From Methyloversatilis sp. (GTDB lineage Bacteria; Pseudomonadota; Gammaproteobacteria; Burkholderiales; Rhodocyclaceae), in contig NZ_JAUYRO010000053.1 in assembly GCF_030696805.1 (NCBI RefSeq), positions 1-64,000 of the forward strand: a DNA stretch of 64,000 bases, in the 5' to 3' direction. A program made the translations under genes and the position numbers. The notes under the pieces are model-generated. The model saw nothing but the letters and a program-made list of their open reading frames with translations. It had not been told where the DNA came from and made no database searches. Positions within the stretch are counted from its first letter, which is position 1. Each line of letters opens with the position of its first letter. Of the stretch, positions 1 to 10,061 are shown one piece after another.

Positions 1-60
1 TAGGTGTCCGCATATCGGACATTGCCTCTGCGAACCGACGAACAGGAGACGGACTGCCGC

Positions 61-879
61 ATGAACGGGCGAACTGCAGCGCCGCGCGGCGAAGCGGACG
101 AGGCGCCGGCAGGCAGCCTGCACCGCGCACGCCTGCTGGTGACGACGATTGCGCGCGGCTCGCGCCGCGGCAGTCTGCTGATCGAACTGGTCGCGCGCAC
201 CGGCCTGCCGCGGCCGACCATCCACCGCGTGCTCGACACGCTGATCGATATGGGCTGGGTCGAGCGCGATCCGGTCACGCTGCGCTTCAACCTCGGCCGC
301 GATCTGGCCGCACTGGGTTATTCGGCGATCGGCCGCCAGCCGATCGAACGTGCGGCGGCCACCGAACTGAGTGCGCTCGCCGTGGCGCTTGATCAGGTGG
401 TGTTCCTGAACATCCGCAGCGGACTGGACAGCGTGTGCATCGGGCGCTACGACAGCCTTTCGCAGATCCAGGTCGGGCGCGGCGACGTCGGCCTGCGCAC
501 GGCGTTCGGCGTCACGCAGAGCTGCCTCGCCATGATGTCGCGCCTGCCGGAAGAAGAGGTGTGGGAGGTGGTGCGCATCAACCTGTCACGCTTTCACCGC
601 GTCGAGCGCTACGACGAAACGCGCCATCGCGCGGCGATCGAATTCGCGCTGGCGCACGGCTACAGCGCGTTCGACGGCATGGTGCTCGACCGCAGCACCA
701 GCGGCATGGGGGTGCCGATCTGTGATGCAGGCGGCTATCCGGTGGCTGCCATCGGCACCACCTTCATTAGCGCCTGGCTGGACGAATCCGGCCGCGCCGC
801 CTGTCGTGCGCGGCTCGAGGCGGCGGCGGCGCGGATTGCGCAACGGCTGTTCGCGTTGCCCGGCAGCGGCGCCGACTGA
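61..879 (+). CDS. IclR family transcriptional regulator
   Basis: N-terminal winged helix (LLIELVARTGLPRPTIHRVLDTLIDMGWVERD) followed by an IclR-type effector domain (MGVPICDAGGYPVAAIGTTFI). The ORF is open from position 4; the start at 61 is a choice. Confidence 0.85.
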   Translation: MNGRTAAPRGEADEAPAGSLHRARLLVTTIARGSRRGSLLIELVARTGLPRPTIHRVLDTLIDMGWVERDPVTLRFNLGRDLAALGYSAIGRQPIERAAATELSALAVALDQVVFLNIRSGLDSVCIGRYDSLSQIQVGRGDVGLRTAFGVTQSCLAMMSRLPEEEVWEVVRINLSRFHRVERYDETRHRAAIEFALAHGYSAFDGMVLDRSTSGMGVPICDAGGYPVAAIGTTFISAWLDESGRAACRARLEAAAARIAQRLFALPGSGAD

Positions 880-934
880 TGGTCGGTCGCCGCGCGGGCA
901 AGATGCCCGCGGTGCGTGCGGCTAAACTCCGGTG

Positions 935-2434
935 ATGAAGCGTGGCACCAACCTGAAACTGACGCTGATGCTGCGCATCACGCTGCTCGCCGTGGCGATC
1001 GGTGCGCTCGCGTCGGCCGGCCTGATCTGGCGCACCACGACGCGGCTGCAGGCCGAGGCGGTGCGCAACGCCGATCTGGTATCGCGGCTGATCACCGACC
1101 AGATGTCGCGCCAGTTGAGCGGACTCGAACTGAATATCGGCAAGCCCGACCTCGCGCGCTTTGCCGAATTTTCCGAAGTGACGCGACTGTGCGTGCAGTA
1201 CTTTGACCTGGAAGGTTCGCTGTCCGCCAACAGTTGTCAGCAGCAGGCGCCGCCGGCGCAGGACGCTGCGCAGGCACCCGCATGGTTCCGCGAACTGATC
1301 CGCTACATGCTGAACCGGCGCATCGATCGCGATGCCGAAACCGTCGTCGACGGCGGCGAGGCGCCCGGCGTGAAGGTGGGGCGGCGCGTGCTGTGGTACC
1401 AGCCGTACGGCGTCGGCCTGGACGTCGGGCGCGCGCCTGGCCTGAAGATGGGCGAAGTGCTCATCCGCGTCGACGCCGATCGCGAAAGTGCCGCCGTGTG
1501 GAACGAAATCACCCGTCTGCTGATGTGGGCGGTGCTGGCACTGCTGGCGTTCAATGTGCTGATCTACTTCAGCATTGGCCGCGCGCTGCGCCCGGCTGAG
1601 GCGGTGCTCGACGGTCTGGGCAAGCTCGAGCGCGGCGATCTGGATGCGCGGCTGCCGGCGTTCGAACTGATCGAATTCGACCGCATCGGTTCGGTGTTCA
1701 ACGCGATGGCCGGCAATCTGAAACAGAAGACGCAGGAACAGCAACGGCTGGCGCAGATGCTGCTCACCGTGCAGGAAGGCGAGCGCCGGCGGCTGGCGCG
1801 GGAACTGCACGACGAATTCGGGCAGAGCCTGGCGTCGATCAGCGCCGAGGCCGCCTGCGTCGTGGACGAAGCCGCGCGGCCGCAACCCGAGCCGACTGCG
1901 CTGCGCACCAGCGGACAGACCGTGCTGCGCACGGTCAGCGGCATGATGGAATCGCTGCACGGCATCCTGCGCGATCTGCGGCCGGTGGGGCTGGACGAGT
2001 ACGGGCTGATCGCCGGCCTCGACAAGCTGGTGCGCATGTGGGGCGCCCAGGCGCGCGGCCGCTGCAATTACCGGCTCGATGTAAGCGGCGAGTTCGCCGA
2101 CGTGCCGGATGACATTGCGATCAATCTGTATCGCATCGTGCAGGAATGTCTGACCAATGCGGCCAAGCATTCGGACGCGACTGCGGTCGACGTACGACTG
2201 GAACGACGCGCAGCGAGCGATGACATCCGCCTGCGCGTCAGCGACGACGGCGTCGTACGCGGGCCTGACCTGCCTGCGCCGCAGGGAAAATCCGGCGGCT
2301 TCGGCCTGATCGGCGTCAAGGAAAGGGTGATCGCGCTCGGCGGTCGCGTGCAGTGGTCGGTGCGCGAACCACAGGGGCTGGTGGTCGACATCGTTGTGCC
2401 CTGGCAACTGAACGAAGGGGGAATGGCGGCATGA
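935..2434 (+). CDS. Sensor histidine kinase (HAMP + HisKA_3 + HATPase, NarX/UhpB type)
   Basis: N-terminal TM segment, HAMP-like linker, RRLARELHDEFGQSLASISAEA (HisKA_3) and a C-terminal ATPase (NAAKHSDAT...GFGLIGVKERV). Confidence 0.9.
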   Translation: MKRGTNLKLTLMLRITLLAVAIGALASAGLIWRTTTRLQAEAVRNADLVSRLITDQMSRQLSGLELNIGKPDLARFAEFSEVTRLCVQYFDLEGSLSANSCQQQAPPAQDAAQAPAWFRELIRYMLNRRIDRDAETVVDGGEAPGVKVGRRVLWYQPYGVGLDVGRAPGLKMGEVLIRVDADRESAAVWNEITRLLMWAVLALLAFNVLIYFSIGRALRPAEAVLDGLGKLERGDLDARLPAFELIEFDRIGSVFNAMAGNLKQKTQEQQRLAQMLLTVQEGERRRLARELHDEFGQSLASISAEAACVVDEAARPQPEPTALRTSGQTVLRTVSGMMESLHGILRDLRPVGLDEYGLIAGLDKLVRMWGAQARGRCNYRLDVSGEFADVPDDIAINLYRIVQECLTNAAKHSDATAVDVRLERRAASDDIRLRVSDDGVVRGPDLPAPQGKSGGFGLIGVKERVIALGGRVQWSVREPQGLVVDIVVPWQLNEGGMAA

Positions 2435-3078
2435 CGGATACACCGGTCAGCGTGCTTCTGGTCGACGACCACGCGGTGGTGCGCGAAGGTTACCGGCGGC
2501 TGATCGAGCGCCATCCGCCGCTGACCATCGCAGCCGAAGCGGGCTCAGGCGAAGAGGCTTACCGGCTTTACGTCGAACTGGCGCCTGATGTGGTGGTGAT
2601 GGATATCACGCTGCCTGGCGCCAGCGGCATCCAGACGCTGCAGCACATCCTGCAGCGCGACCGCGATGCGCGCGTGCTCATCTTCACCATGCACCGCGAC
2701 GCCACCTTCGTCGAAAAGGCACTCGAATCGGGTGCGCTCGGCTACGTCACCAAAAGTTCGCCGCCCGACCTGCTGGTCGAGGCGATCTGCGCGGTGTACC
2801 ACCGCCGGCAGACGCTGAGCCCCGACGTACAGGTCGAACTGGCGGCGCTGCGCCGCGCCGGCAGCGCTGCAAAGAATCCCTTGGCCGCACTGAGCGCGCG
2901 CGAATTCGAAATCCTGCGCATGCTGATCGCCGCAAAATCGCGCGAGGACATCGCCGACACGCTGCACATCAGCGTGAAGACGGTGTTCAACATCCATTAC
3001 CAGATCAAGTCCAAGCTCGGCGTGTCGACCGACATCGAACTGATGCACGCGGCGCGCCAGCTCAAGCTGATCGACTGA
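2431..3078 (+). CDS. Response regulator, NarL/FixJ (LuxR-HTH) family
   Basis: Receiver domain (VLLVDDHAVVREGY...VVMDITLPGASG) and LuxR HTH (LSAREFEILRMLIAAKSREDIADTLHISVKTV). ATG overlaps the kinase stop. Confidence 0.92.
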   Translation: MTDTPVSVLLVDDHAVVREGYRRLIERHPPLTIAAEAGSGEEAYRLYVELAPDVVVMDITLPGASGIQTLQHILQRDRDARVLIFTMHRDATFVEKALESGALGYVTKSSPPDLLVEAICAVYHRRQTLSPDVQVELAALRRAGSAAKNPLAALSAREFEILRMLIAAKSREDIADTLHISVKTVFNIHYQIKSKLGVSTDIELMHAARQLKLID

Positions 3079-3175
3079 GTACGGCCAGGACGCGGCCAGA
3101 CCGGCAAGATGCCGTTCGCAGCAAGGCTGGACCGGACTTGTTGGCTCGCGTCGCGATCACGGTCGAAGCTCGATC

Positions 3176-3663
3176 GTTGGGCATCGCTGCGCTCACCCCA
3201 ACCTACGCATCATCCAGCCCCGTAGGTCGGGGTGAGCGCAGCGATGCCCAACAAGTGACGTTCACGCGCCCAACGCATCGTCCCGCGCCCGTAGGTTGGG
3301 GTGAGCGCAGCGATGCCCAACAAGTCACGTTCACCCGACCAACGCATCGTCCAGCCCCGTAGGTCGGAGTGAGCGCAGCGATGCCCGACAAGTGACGTTC
3401 ACCCGCCCAACGCATCGCCCAGCCCCGTAGGTTGGCGTGAGCGCAGCGATGCCCGACAAGTGACGTTCATCCGCCCAACGCATCGCCCAGCCCCGTAGGT
3501 CGGGGTGAGCGCAGCGATGCCCGACAAGTGACGTTCATCCGCCCAACGCATCGCCCAACCCCGTAGGTTGGGGTAAGCACAGCGATGCCCAAAACAAGTC
3601 ACGTTCACCCGCCCAACGCATCGCCCAACTCCGTAGGTTGGGGTGAGCGCAGCGATGCCCAAC
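3176..3663. repeat. Tandem array of seven ~68-bp units (core GTAGGTYGGGGTGAGCGCAGCGATGCCCRAC) plus one inverted core at the left end
   Basis: Direct cores start at 3222, 3291, 3359, 3427, 3495, 3563 and 3633 (spacing 69,68,68,68,68,70). Inverted core at 3176-3206. Confidence 0.95.
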
Positions 3664-3853
3664 AAGCCGCGCTCACCCGCCCGACGCCACCCGGCACATT
3701 ATTGGAAGCAGGTGGGCGGTGACCGGCTCTGTCGCCACACCGGACGCCACGGCGATGCGGGTTCTGGCGTCAGCGTCCGGTTCCGGCGCCGGCAGAAACA
3801 GGCGCCGAAGGCGGCCGCTCTGACCGTGCGTTACCGCGGCTGTCGCCGGCCGC

Positions 3854-6703
3854 TCAGCCGGCGGCCGGATGCGGCTGGCCCCGCGCGTCCTTGTCGAGCA
3901 GCGGCGCCAGATAGCGCCCGGTGTGCGACGCCGGCTCGGCGGCGACCTGCTCGGGCGTGCCGGTGGCGACGATGCGCCCGCCGCCGGCACCCCCTTCCGG
4001 GCCGAGGTCGATGATCCAGTCGGCGGTCTTGATCACGTCGAGGTTGTGTTCGATGACGACGATGGTGTTGCCGGCGTCGCGCAGCCGGCCGAGCACGCCG
4101 AGCAGCATGTCCACGTCGTGGAAGTGCAGACCGGTGGTCGGCTCATCGAGGATGTACAGCGTGCGTCCGGTGTCGCGCTTCGACAGTTCCAGCGCGAGCT
4201 TCACCCGCTGGGCTTCGCCGCCGGACAGCGTGGTCGCACTCTGGCCGAGGCCGATGTAGCCGAGCCCGACTTCGACCAGCGTTTCAAGCTTGCGCGCCAC
4301 CGTCGGCACGGCGTCGAAGAAGTCGCGCGCTTCGGTCACCTTCATCGACAGCACATCGTGAATGGTTTTGCCCTTGTAGCGGATGTCCAGCGTTTCGCGG
4401 TTGTAGCGACGCCCGTTGCACACGTCGCAGGGCACGAACACGTCGGGCAGGAAGTGCATTTCGACGCGCACCAGCCCGTCGCCCTGACAGGCTTCGCAGC
4501 GGCCGCCCTTCACGTTGAACGAAAAGCGGCCCGGGCCGTAGCCGCGCGAACGCGCTTCCGGCACGCCGGCGAACAGTTCGCGGATCGGCGTCAGCAGGCC
4601 GGTGTAGGTGGCCGGGTTCGAGCGCGGCGTGCGGCCGATCGGCGACTGGTCGACATTGATCACCTTGTCGAACAGGTCCAGCCCCTCGATCGCGTCGTGC
4701 GCCGCCGGCAGCGCAGCCGACCCATACAGATGGTGGGCGGCCGCGGCATACAGCGTGTCGTTGATCAATGTGGACTTGCCCGAACCGGACACGCCGGTCA
4801 CGCAGGTCAGCAGCCCGACCGGAATCGCCGCGTCGGTGCCGTGCAGGTTGTTGCCGCGGGCGCCGCGGATGTGCAGCCAGTCGTCCTTCGCCGGCGTGCG
4901 GGTTTGCGGCACGGCGATCTGCCGGCGACCCGACAGGTAGGCACCGGTCAGGCTGGCTTCGCACGCTTCGATGTCGGCCGGCGTGCCCTGGGCGATCACT
5001 TCGCCACCGTGCTGGCCGGCGCCCGGGCCCATGTCGACCACGTGGTCGGCCATTTCGATCGCTTCCTGATCGTGTTCGACCACCACCACCGTGTTGCCGA
5101 GGTCGCGCAGCCGCGACAGCGTGCCGAGCAGGCGGGCGTTGTCGCGTTGGTGCAGGCCGATCGACGGTTCGTCGAGCACATACATGACGCCGGTCAGGCC
5201 CGAGCCGATCTGGCTGGCCAGCCGGATGCGCTGCGCCTCGCCGCCGGACAGCGATTCGGCCGAGCGGTCGAGACTGAGGTAGTCCAGTCCGACGTCGATC
5301 AGGAAGCCGAGCCGGGCGGCGACTTCGCGCATGATGCGGGCGGCGATCGCAGCGCGCGCGCCATCCAGTTCCATGCCGTCGAAGATGGCCTTGCAGGCGC
5401 GTAGTGGCAGCCCTGCCAGTTCCGGTAGCGTGTGCTCGGCCACCTTCACGTGGCGCGCATCACTGCGCAGCCGCGTGCCCTTGCAGTCCGGGCACACCTT
5501 GGTGTTGCGGTACTTGCCCAGCTCTTCGCGCACGGCGACCGAATCGGTTTCGCGGTAGCGGCGTTCCAGGTTCGGCACCACGCCTTCGAACACGTGCTCG
5601 CGTATCGTCGCGCGGCCCGATTCCGACAGGTAGCGGAACGGAATGCGGACCTTGTCCGAACCCTCCAGTACGACGGCCTGAAGCGCCGCGTCCAGCTCGT
5701 CGAACGGGGTGTCGATGTCGAATTTGTAGAACCCGGCCAGGCTGGACAGCAACTGGAAGTAGAACTGGTTGCGCCGGTCCCAGCCGCGGATCGCGCCGGA
5801 GGCGAGCGAAAGGTGCGGGTGGGCGACGATGCGCGCCGGGTCGAAGAAGGTGACCATGCCCAGGCCGTCGCAACTGGTGCAGGCGCCGGCCGGATTGTTG
5901 AACGAGAAAAAGCGCGGCTCGAGTTCCGACACGCTGTGGCCGCACACCGGGCAGGCAAAGCGGGCCGAAAAGAGCTGTTCGGCGTCGCTGTCCATGTCCA
6001 GCGCAATGGCGCGCCCCTCGGCCTGCTGCAGCGCGGTTTCGATCGATTCGGCGAGGCGCTGGCGCATGTCGGGGCGCACTTTCAGCCGGTCGACCACCAC
6101 ATCGATGGTGTGCTTGATGTTCTTGTCGAGCTTGGGCAGCGCGTCGATGTCCATCATCCTGCCGTCGAGCCGCACGCGCACGAAGCCGCGCGAACGCAGC
6201 TCGGATATCAGCTCGACCTGCTCGCCCTTGCGCTCGCTCACCACCGGCGCAAGGATGGCCACCTTGCTCTCTTCCGGCATCGCGAGTACGGCATCGACCA
6301 TCTGCGACACGCTCTGCGCGGCCAGCGGCGCGCCATGCTCGGGGCAGTGCGGCGTGCCGACGCGCGCGAACAAGAGGCGCAGGTAGTCGTGTATTTCGGT
6401 CACCGTGCCCACGGTGGAGCGCGGATTGTGGCTGGTGGCCTTCTGTTCGATCGAAATCGCCGGCGAGAGCCCCTCGATCAGGTCGACATCCGGCTTTTCC
6501 ATCAGCTGCAGGAACTGCCGCGCGTAGGCGGACAGCGACTCGACGTAGCGGCGCTGCCCCTCGGCATACAGCGTGTCGAACGCCAGCGAGCTTTTGCCGG
6601 AGCCCGACAGACCGGTGATCACCGTCAGGCGGTCGCGCGGGATGTCTATATTGATGTTCTTCAGATTGTGGGTGCGCGCCCCACGAATGCGTATCCAGTC
6701 CAT
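3854..6703 (-). CDS. uvrA: Excinuclease ABC subunit A
   Basis: [64 protein letters not shown], two ABC cassettes and zinc-finger CxxC motifs. The longer ORF N-terminus to 6817 looks like non-native repeat sequence. Confidence 0.98.
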   Translation of the reverse strand: MDWIRIRGARTHNLKNINIDIPRDRLTVITGLSGSGKSSLAFDTLYAEGQRRYVESLSAYARQFLQLMEKPDVDLIEGLSPAISIEQKATSHNPRSTVGTVTEIHDYLRLLFARVGTPHCPEHGAPLAAQSVSQMVDAVLAMPEESKVAILAPVVSERKGEQVELISELRSRGFVRVRLDGRMMDIDALPKLDKNIKHTIDVVVDRLKVRPDMRQRLAESIETALQQAEGRAIALDMDSDAEQLFSARFACPVCGHSVSELEPRFFSFNNPAGACTSCDGLGMVTFFDPARIVAHPHLSLASGAIRGWDRRNQFYFQLLSSLAGFYKFDIDTPFDELDAALQAVVLEGSDKVRIPFRYLSESGRATIREHVFEGVVPNLERRYRETDSVAVREELGKYRNTKVCPDCKGTRLRSDARHVKVAEHTLPELAGLPLRACKAIFDGMELDGARAAIAARIMREVAARLGFLIDVGLDYLSLDRSAESLSGGEAQRIRLASQIGSGLTGVMYVLDEPSIGLHQRDNARLLGTLSRLRDLGNTVVVVEHDQEAIEMADHVVDMGPGAGQHGGEVIAQGTPADIEACEASLTGAYLSGRRQIAVPQTRTPAKDDWLHIRGARGNNLHGTDAAIPVGLLTCVTGVSGSGKSTLINDTLYAAAAHHLYGSAALPAAHDAIEGLDLFDKVINVDQSPIGRTPRSNPATYTGLLTPIRELFAGVPEARSRGYGPGRFSFNVKGGRCEACQGDGLVRVEMHFLPDVFVPCDVCNGRRYNRETLDIRYKGKTIHDVLSMKVTEARDFFDAVPTVARKLETLVEVGLGYIGLGQSATTLSGGEAQRVKLALELSKRDTGRTLYILDEPTTGLHFHDVDMLLGVLGRLRDAGNTIVVIEHNLDVIKTADWIIDLGPEGGAGGGRIVATGTPEQVAAEPASHTGRYLAPLLDKDARGQPHPAAG

Positions 6704-6777
6704 CAGCCCGCCCGGTTTCATGCAACCGGGTATGAGAACCCATTTCGGGGGGAAAGGCGAGGAGCGCAGGAATCCGG

Positions 6778-6820
6778 ATTCAAGATTCAAGATTGAAGAT
6801 TCCAGGGCAAGGGGCAAGGG
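6778..6820. repeat. Short degenerate tandem repeat (ATTCAAG heptamers, then GGGCAAGG units)
   Basis: ATTCAAGATTCAAGATTGAAGATTCCAGGGCAAGGGGCAAGGG; a related block occurs at 49332-49359. Confidence 0.8.
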
Positions 6821-6955
6821 CGATGCGTGGGGTACGGATGATCCTTGGCACGGGCTCTGCGTGGGTTGGCGTCGCGCGCGCAGAAAAGAGCCCGGTGCGG
6901 CGCATCAGACCCTGCCGGCTTGCTAGAATCCCGGCTGACCGTTTTCCTGCCTCAC

Positions 6956-8329
6956 ATGACTCCCCCGACAAAAGACCGCATGACCCGCACGGAACTGCGC
7001 GCGGGGGCTGCGCTGGCCTTCATCATTTCCCTGCGCATGCTGGGGCTGTTCCTCGTGCTGCCCGTGTTCGCGGTGTTCGCGCGCACCCTGCCGGGCGGCG
7101 ACAACATTTTCTGGGTCGGCCTGGCGTTCGGCATGTTCGGCCTGTCGCAGGGCGTGATGCAGATTCCGCTCGGCGCCGCTTCGGACCGCTTCGGCCGCAA
7201 GCGCATCATCGTGATCGGTCTGCTGCTGTACGCCGCGGGCAGCGCGATGGCCGCCTGGGCGCCCGACATCAACTGGATGATCGCCGCCCGCATCCTGCAG
7301 GGCAGTGGTGCCATTTCGGCCGCGGCCACCGCGCTGGTGGCCGATCTGGTGCGTGACGAGCACCGCACGAAAATCATGGCGGTCATCGGCACGTCGATCG
7401 GTCTGGTGTTTGCCGGCTCGCTGGTGCTGGCGCCGGCGCTCTACGGCTGGATCGGCATGGAGGGCATCTTCCTGCTGATCGGCGGGCTGGCGCTGGCCGG
7501 CATTCCGCTGCTGCTGTTCGTCGTGCCCGACCCGGAACACGCGCCGGTCGTGAAGCCTGCGCCATTCGCACGCGTGTTCGGTGACCGCCAGCTGATGCGC
7601 CTCAATTTCGGCATGTTCGTCGTGCACATGGTGCAGATGGCCATGTTCCTGATGGTGCCGCTGGCCCTTGTGCAGGTGATGGACCTGCCGGTCGCCGAAC
7701 ACTGGACGCTGTACTTCCCGATCGTGATCGCCAGCTTCATCTGCATGATTCCGGCCATCATCTGGGCCGAACGCAAGTCACGCGTGAAGACCGTTTTCCT
7801 TGCTTCCATCGTCACGTTGATCGTGTCGCAGGTGATGTTCCTGCTGCATCTCGACCTTGCCTGGGTGCTGATCGGCGGCCTGTTCGTGTTTTTCGTGGCG
7901 TTCAACCTGCTTGAAGCCACGCTGCCGTCGCTGGTGTCGCGCATCGCGCCGCCGGACGCCAAGGGCGCGGCGCTCGGCGTGTTCAATACCGCGCAGTCCT
8001 TCGGTGCGGCGACCGGCAGTGCGATCGGCGGTGCAATCGCGCTGCGCTTCGGCGAAGATGGCGTCTATCTGTTCTGCACTGTGCTGGCCATCGTGTGGCT
8101 GCTGTGGGCGCGCAGCATGAAGCCGCCGCCGGTGGTCGCGCTGCGCGAGTACGTGATCGACGAACATGTCGATCTGGACCGCCTGCGTGACCAGATCAAC
8201 GACCTGCCCGGTCTGCGCGAAGTGCGCATCGAGGCAGAGCGGCGCATGGCTTTCCTGAAGGTCAATCTGGAACTGTGGGACGAAGAAGTCGTGCGCCGGC
8301 TGCTCGACCAGCCGGTCGCCGGTACCTGA
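6956..8329 (+). CDS. MFS transporter with C-terminal YAM-like domain (YajR-like)
   Basis: 12-TM MFS with the GxxSDRFGRKR motif. C-terminal EHVDLDRLRDQINDLPGLREVRIEAERRMAFLKVN resembles the YajR soluble domain. Start could also be ATG 6980. Confidence 0.88.
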   Translation: MTPPTKDRMTRTELRAGAALAFIISLRMLGLFLVLPVFAVFARTLPGGDNIFWVGLAFGMFGLSQGVMQIPLGAASDRFGRKRIIVIGLLLYAAGSAMAAWAPDINWMIAARILQGSGAISAAATALVADLVRDEHRTKIMAVIGTSIGLVFAGSLVLAPALYGWIGMEGIFLLIGGLALAGIPLLLFVVPDPEHAPVVKPAPFARVFGDRQLMRLNFGMFVVHMVQMAMFLMVPLALVQVMDLPVAEHWTLYFPIVIASFICMIPAIIWAERKSRVKTVFLASIVTLIVSQVMFLLHLDLAWVLIGGLFVFFVAFNLLEATLPSLVSRIAPPDAKGAALGVFNTAQSFGAATGSAIGGAIALRFGEDGVYLFCTVLAIVWLLWARSMKPPPVVALREYVIDEHVDLDRLRDQINDLPGLREVRIEAERRMAFLKVNLELWDEEVVRRLLDQPVAGT

Positions 8330-8450
8330 GATTATGCAATGGGCGTAATCTGCCCTGTGCGAACGAAGACGCGGCGCGCAGCGCCGTTTTGATCATGCAG
8401 TCCGTGGGCCCCGTCGGGGCGCACGCTCAAGACACTCCGGGGGAGAAATC

Positions 8451-8966
8451 ATGGCTTCAGTCAACAAGGTCATTCTGGTCGGCAATCTCGGGAAAGACCC
8501 GGAAACCCGCTACGCACCGAATGGCGACGCGATCTGCAACATCACCGTCGCGACCACCGACAGCTGGAAGGACAAGGCGACCGGAGAAAAGAAGGAAATG
8601 ACCGAGTGGCACCGCGTTGCGTTCTTCGGCCGGCTGGCGGAAATCGCCGGTCAGTACCTGCGCAAGGGTTCGGCGGTGTATGTCGAAGGCAGCCTGCGCA
8701 CCCGCAAGTGGCAGGACAAGGACGGCAACGACCGCTACACGACCGAAATCCGCGCCGACCAGATGCAGATGCTGGGTAGCCGCCAGGGCATGGGCGGTGG
8801 CGGTGCCGGCAGCGAAGGCTACAGCGGCGGTGGCGGTGGCGACGATTTCGATCAGTCGCCGCGCCAGGCGCCCGCCGCGCGCGCGCCGCAGAAGCCCGCT
8901 CCGCAGTCCGCCCCGGCCAGCAGTTCGGGCGGCTTCGGCGGCATGGACGACGACATTCCGTTCTGA
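8451..8966 (+). CDS. ssb: Single-stranded DNA-binding protein
   Basis: [39 protein letters not shown]; Gly-rich linker; C-terminal MDDDIPF tip. Confidence 0.98.
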   Translation: MASVNKVILVGNLGKDPETRYAPNGDAICNITVATTDSWKDKATGEKKEMTEWHRVAFFGRLAEIAGQYLRKGSAVYVEGSLRTRKWQDKDGNDRYTTEIRADQMQMLGSRQGMGGGGAGSEGYSGGGGGDDFDQSPRQAPAARAPQKPAPQSAPASSSGGFGGMDDDIPF

Positions 8967-8988
8967 TCCGGCGCGTCTGGCCACTGCG

Positions 8989-9020
8989 ACGGCGCGCCTC
9001 AGAGCGCGCCGTTTGTCTTT
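8989..9020 (+). terminator. Candidate Rho-independent terminator of ssb
   Basis: ACGGCGCGC-CTCAGA-GCGCGCCGT followed by TTGTCTTT. Confidence 0.75.
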
Positions 9021-9916
9021 CTGCGCCCGGGTCTGACCGCCACGAACGCGCCCGCCGACACGAACAGCAGGCCGGCGATCAGCCAGCCGGACAGCGCCTC
9101 GCCCAGCAGCGGCGCGGCCATCACGCCGGCCAGCACAGGCACCAGTGCGACCAGTGCGCCGGTGCGCTGAGCACCCAGTACCGCCACTGCCTTCAGGAAC
9201 AGCACCATGGCGACGATGGTCACGGCCACGCCCTGGTAAAGCCCCTGCAGCGCCAGCATCGACAGTGGGACGGCGTCGAGCGCTTTCGGCAGCCACAGCA
9301 GATAGACCGGCAGGAACACGAGCGCGGACGCCAGTGCGACGAAGCGGGTCAGCGTCCACGGGTCGTAGGCCCATTTCCTGGCCAACACCGAATAGATGGC
9401 CCAGGCGAGCGAGCTGCCGAGCAGCAGCGCGTCGCCGATCAGCAGGTCCGGTGTCCAGCTGCCGTGGCCGACCAGTTCGTGTCGCGTCACGCAGGCGATG
9501 CCCACAGCGATGAACACCAGCCCGGCGATACTGGCGCCGCCGGGCCGCGCGCCGCTGACCGCCCAGGCGACGGCGGCGATCAGGAAGGGCTGCATGCCGG
9601 GCAGCAGGATGGCGCCGTGGGCGGCCGGGGCGAACTTGAATGCGGCGAAGGCGAGCACGCCGTAGAGCAGGCCACCCATCATGGCCAGCGCCCACAGCCT
9701 GCCGTCGCGCCAGGCCCCGCGCGGCAGACTGCCGGCGAAGGGCAGCAGGAGCAGGGCGGCCGTGCCCAGCCGCAGCGCCAGCGTGTCGTAGGGCGTCAGC
9801 GCGCTTTTCCCACCCATGCGTGAAACGAGGATGAAGCCGGTCCAGATGGCGACGGTACCGGCGGCGGCGAGATAGCCGCCCAAGCGGGATGACGGGGAGG
9901 CTTCGGTGGAACTCAT
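8999..9916 (-). CDS. DMT (EamA) family transporter
   Basis: Ten hydrophobic segments in two EamA repeats (WTGFILVSRMGGKSALTPYDTLALRL...). Confidence 0.88.
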   Translation of the reverse strand: MSSTEASPSSRLGGYLAAAGTVAIWTGFILVSRMGGKSALTPYDTLALRLGTAALLLLPFAGSLPRGAWRDGRLWALAMMGGLLYGVLAFAAFKFAPAAHGAILLPGMQPFLIAAVAWAVSGARPGGASIAGLVFIAVGIACVTRHELVGHGSWTPDLLIGDALLLGSSLAWAIYSVLARKWAYDPWTLTRFVALASALVFLPVYLLWLPKALDAVPLSMLALQGLYQGVAVTIVAMVLFLKAVAVLGAQRTGALVALVPVLAGVMAAPLLGEALSGWLIAGLLFVSAGAFVAVRPGRRKTNGAL

Positions 9917-10061
9917 GATGTGAACGAGCTGACGGGCGGGCGAGAGCTTAGCCGACCCGGCGCCCGGCAGGGCCGGAAGCTGATCAGGCTCAAGAAATGG
10001 AACGTAGTCCGGACTATTGTTTGATCACGGAGCATGGGCTCCGACTCAAGCGGGAGCAGAC

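Noticed and set aside
767-2443. 558-aa minus-strand ORF antisense to the sensor kinase
   Set aside because: Composition is antisense-type with no recognisable domain; the plus-strand kinase is convincing.
3176-3663. Possible CRISPR array
   Set aside because: Spacing is regular, but the sequence between cores is conserved in every unit (no unique spacers) and there are no cas genes nearby.
3399-3665. Repeat-derived ORF (MLGIAALTPTYGVGRCVGRVN...)
   Set aside because: It is simply translation of the 68-bp repeats; since 68 is not a multiple of 3, the frame changes each unit.
6703-6817. Extended N-terminus of UvrA ([16 protein letters not shown]...)
   Set aside because: UvrA proteins begin at [16 protein letters not shown]; the extension is encoded by repeat sequence.
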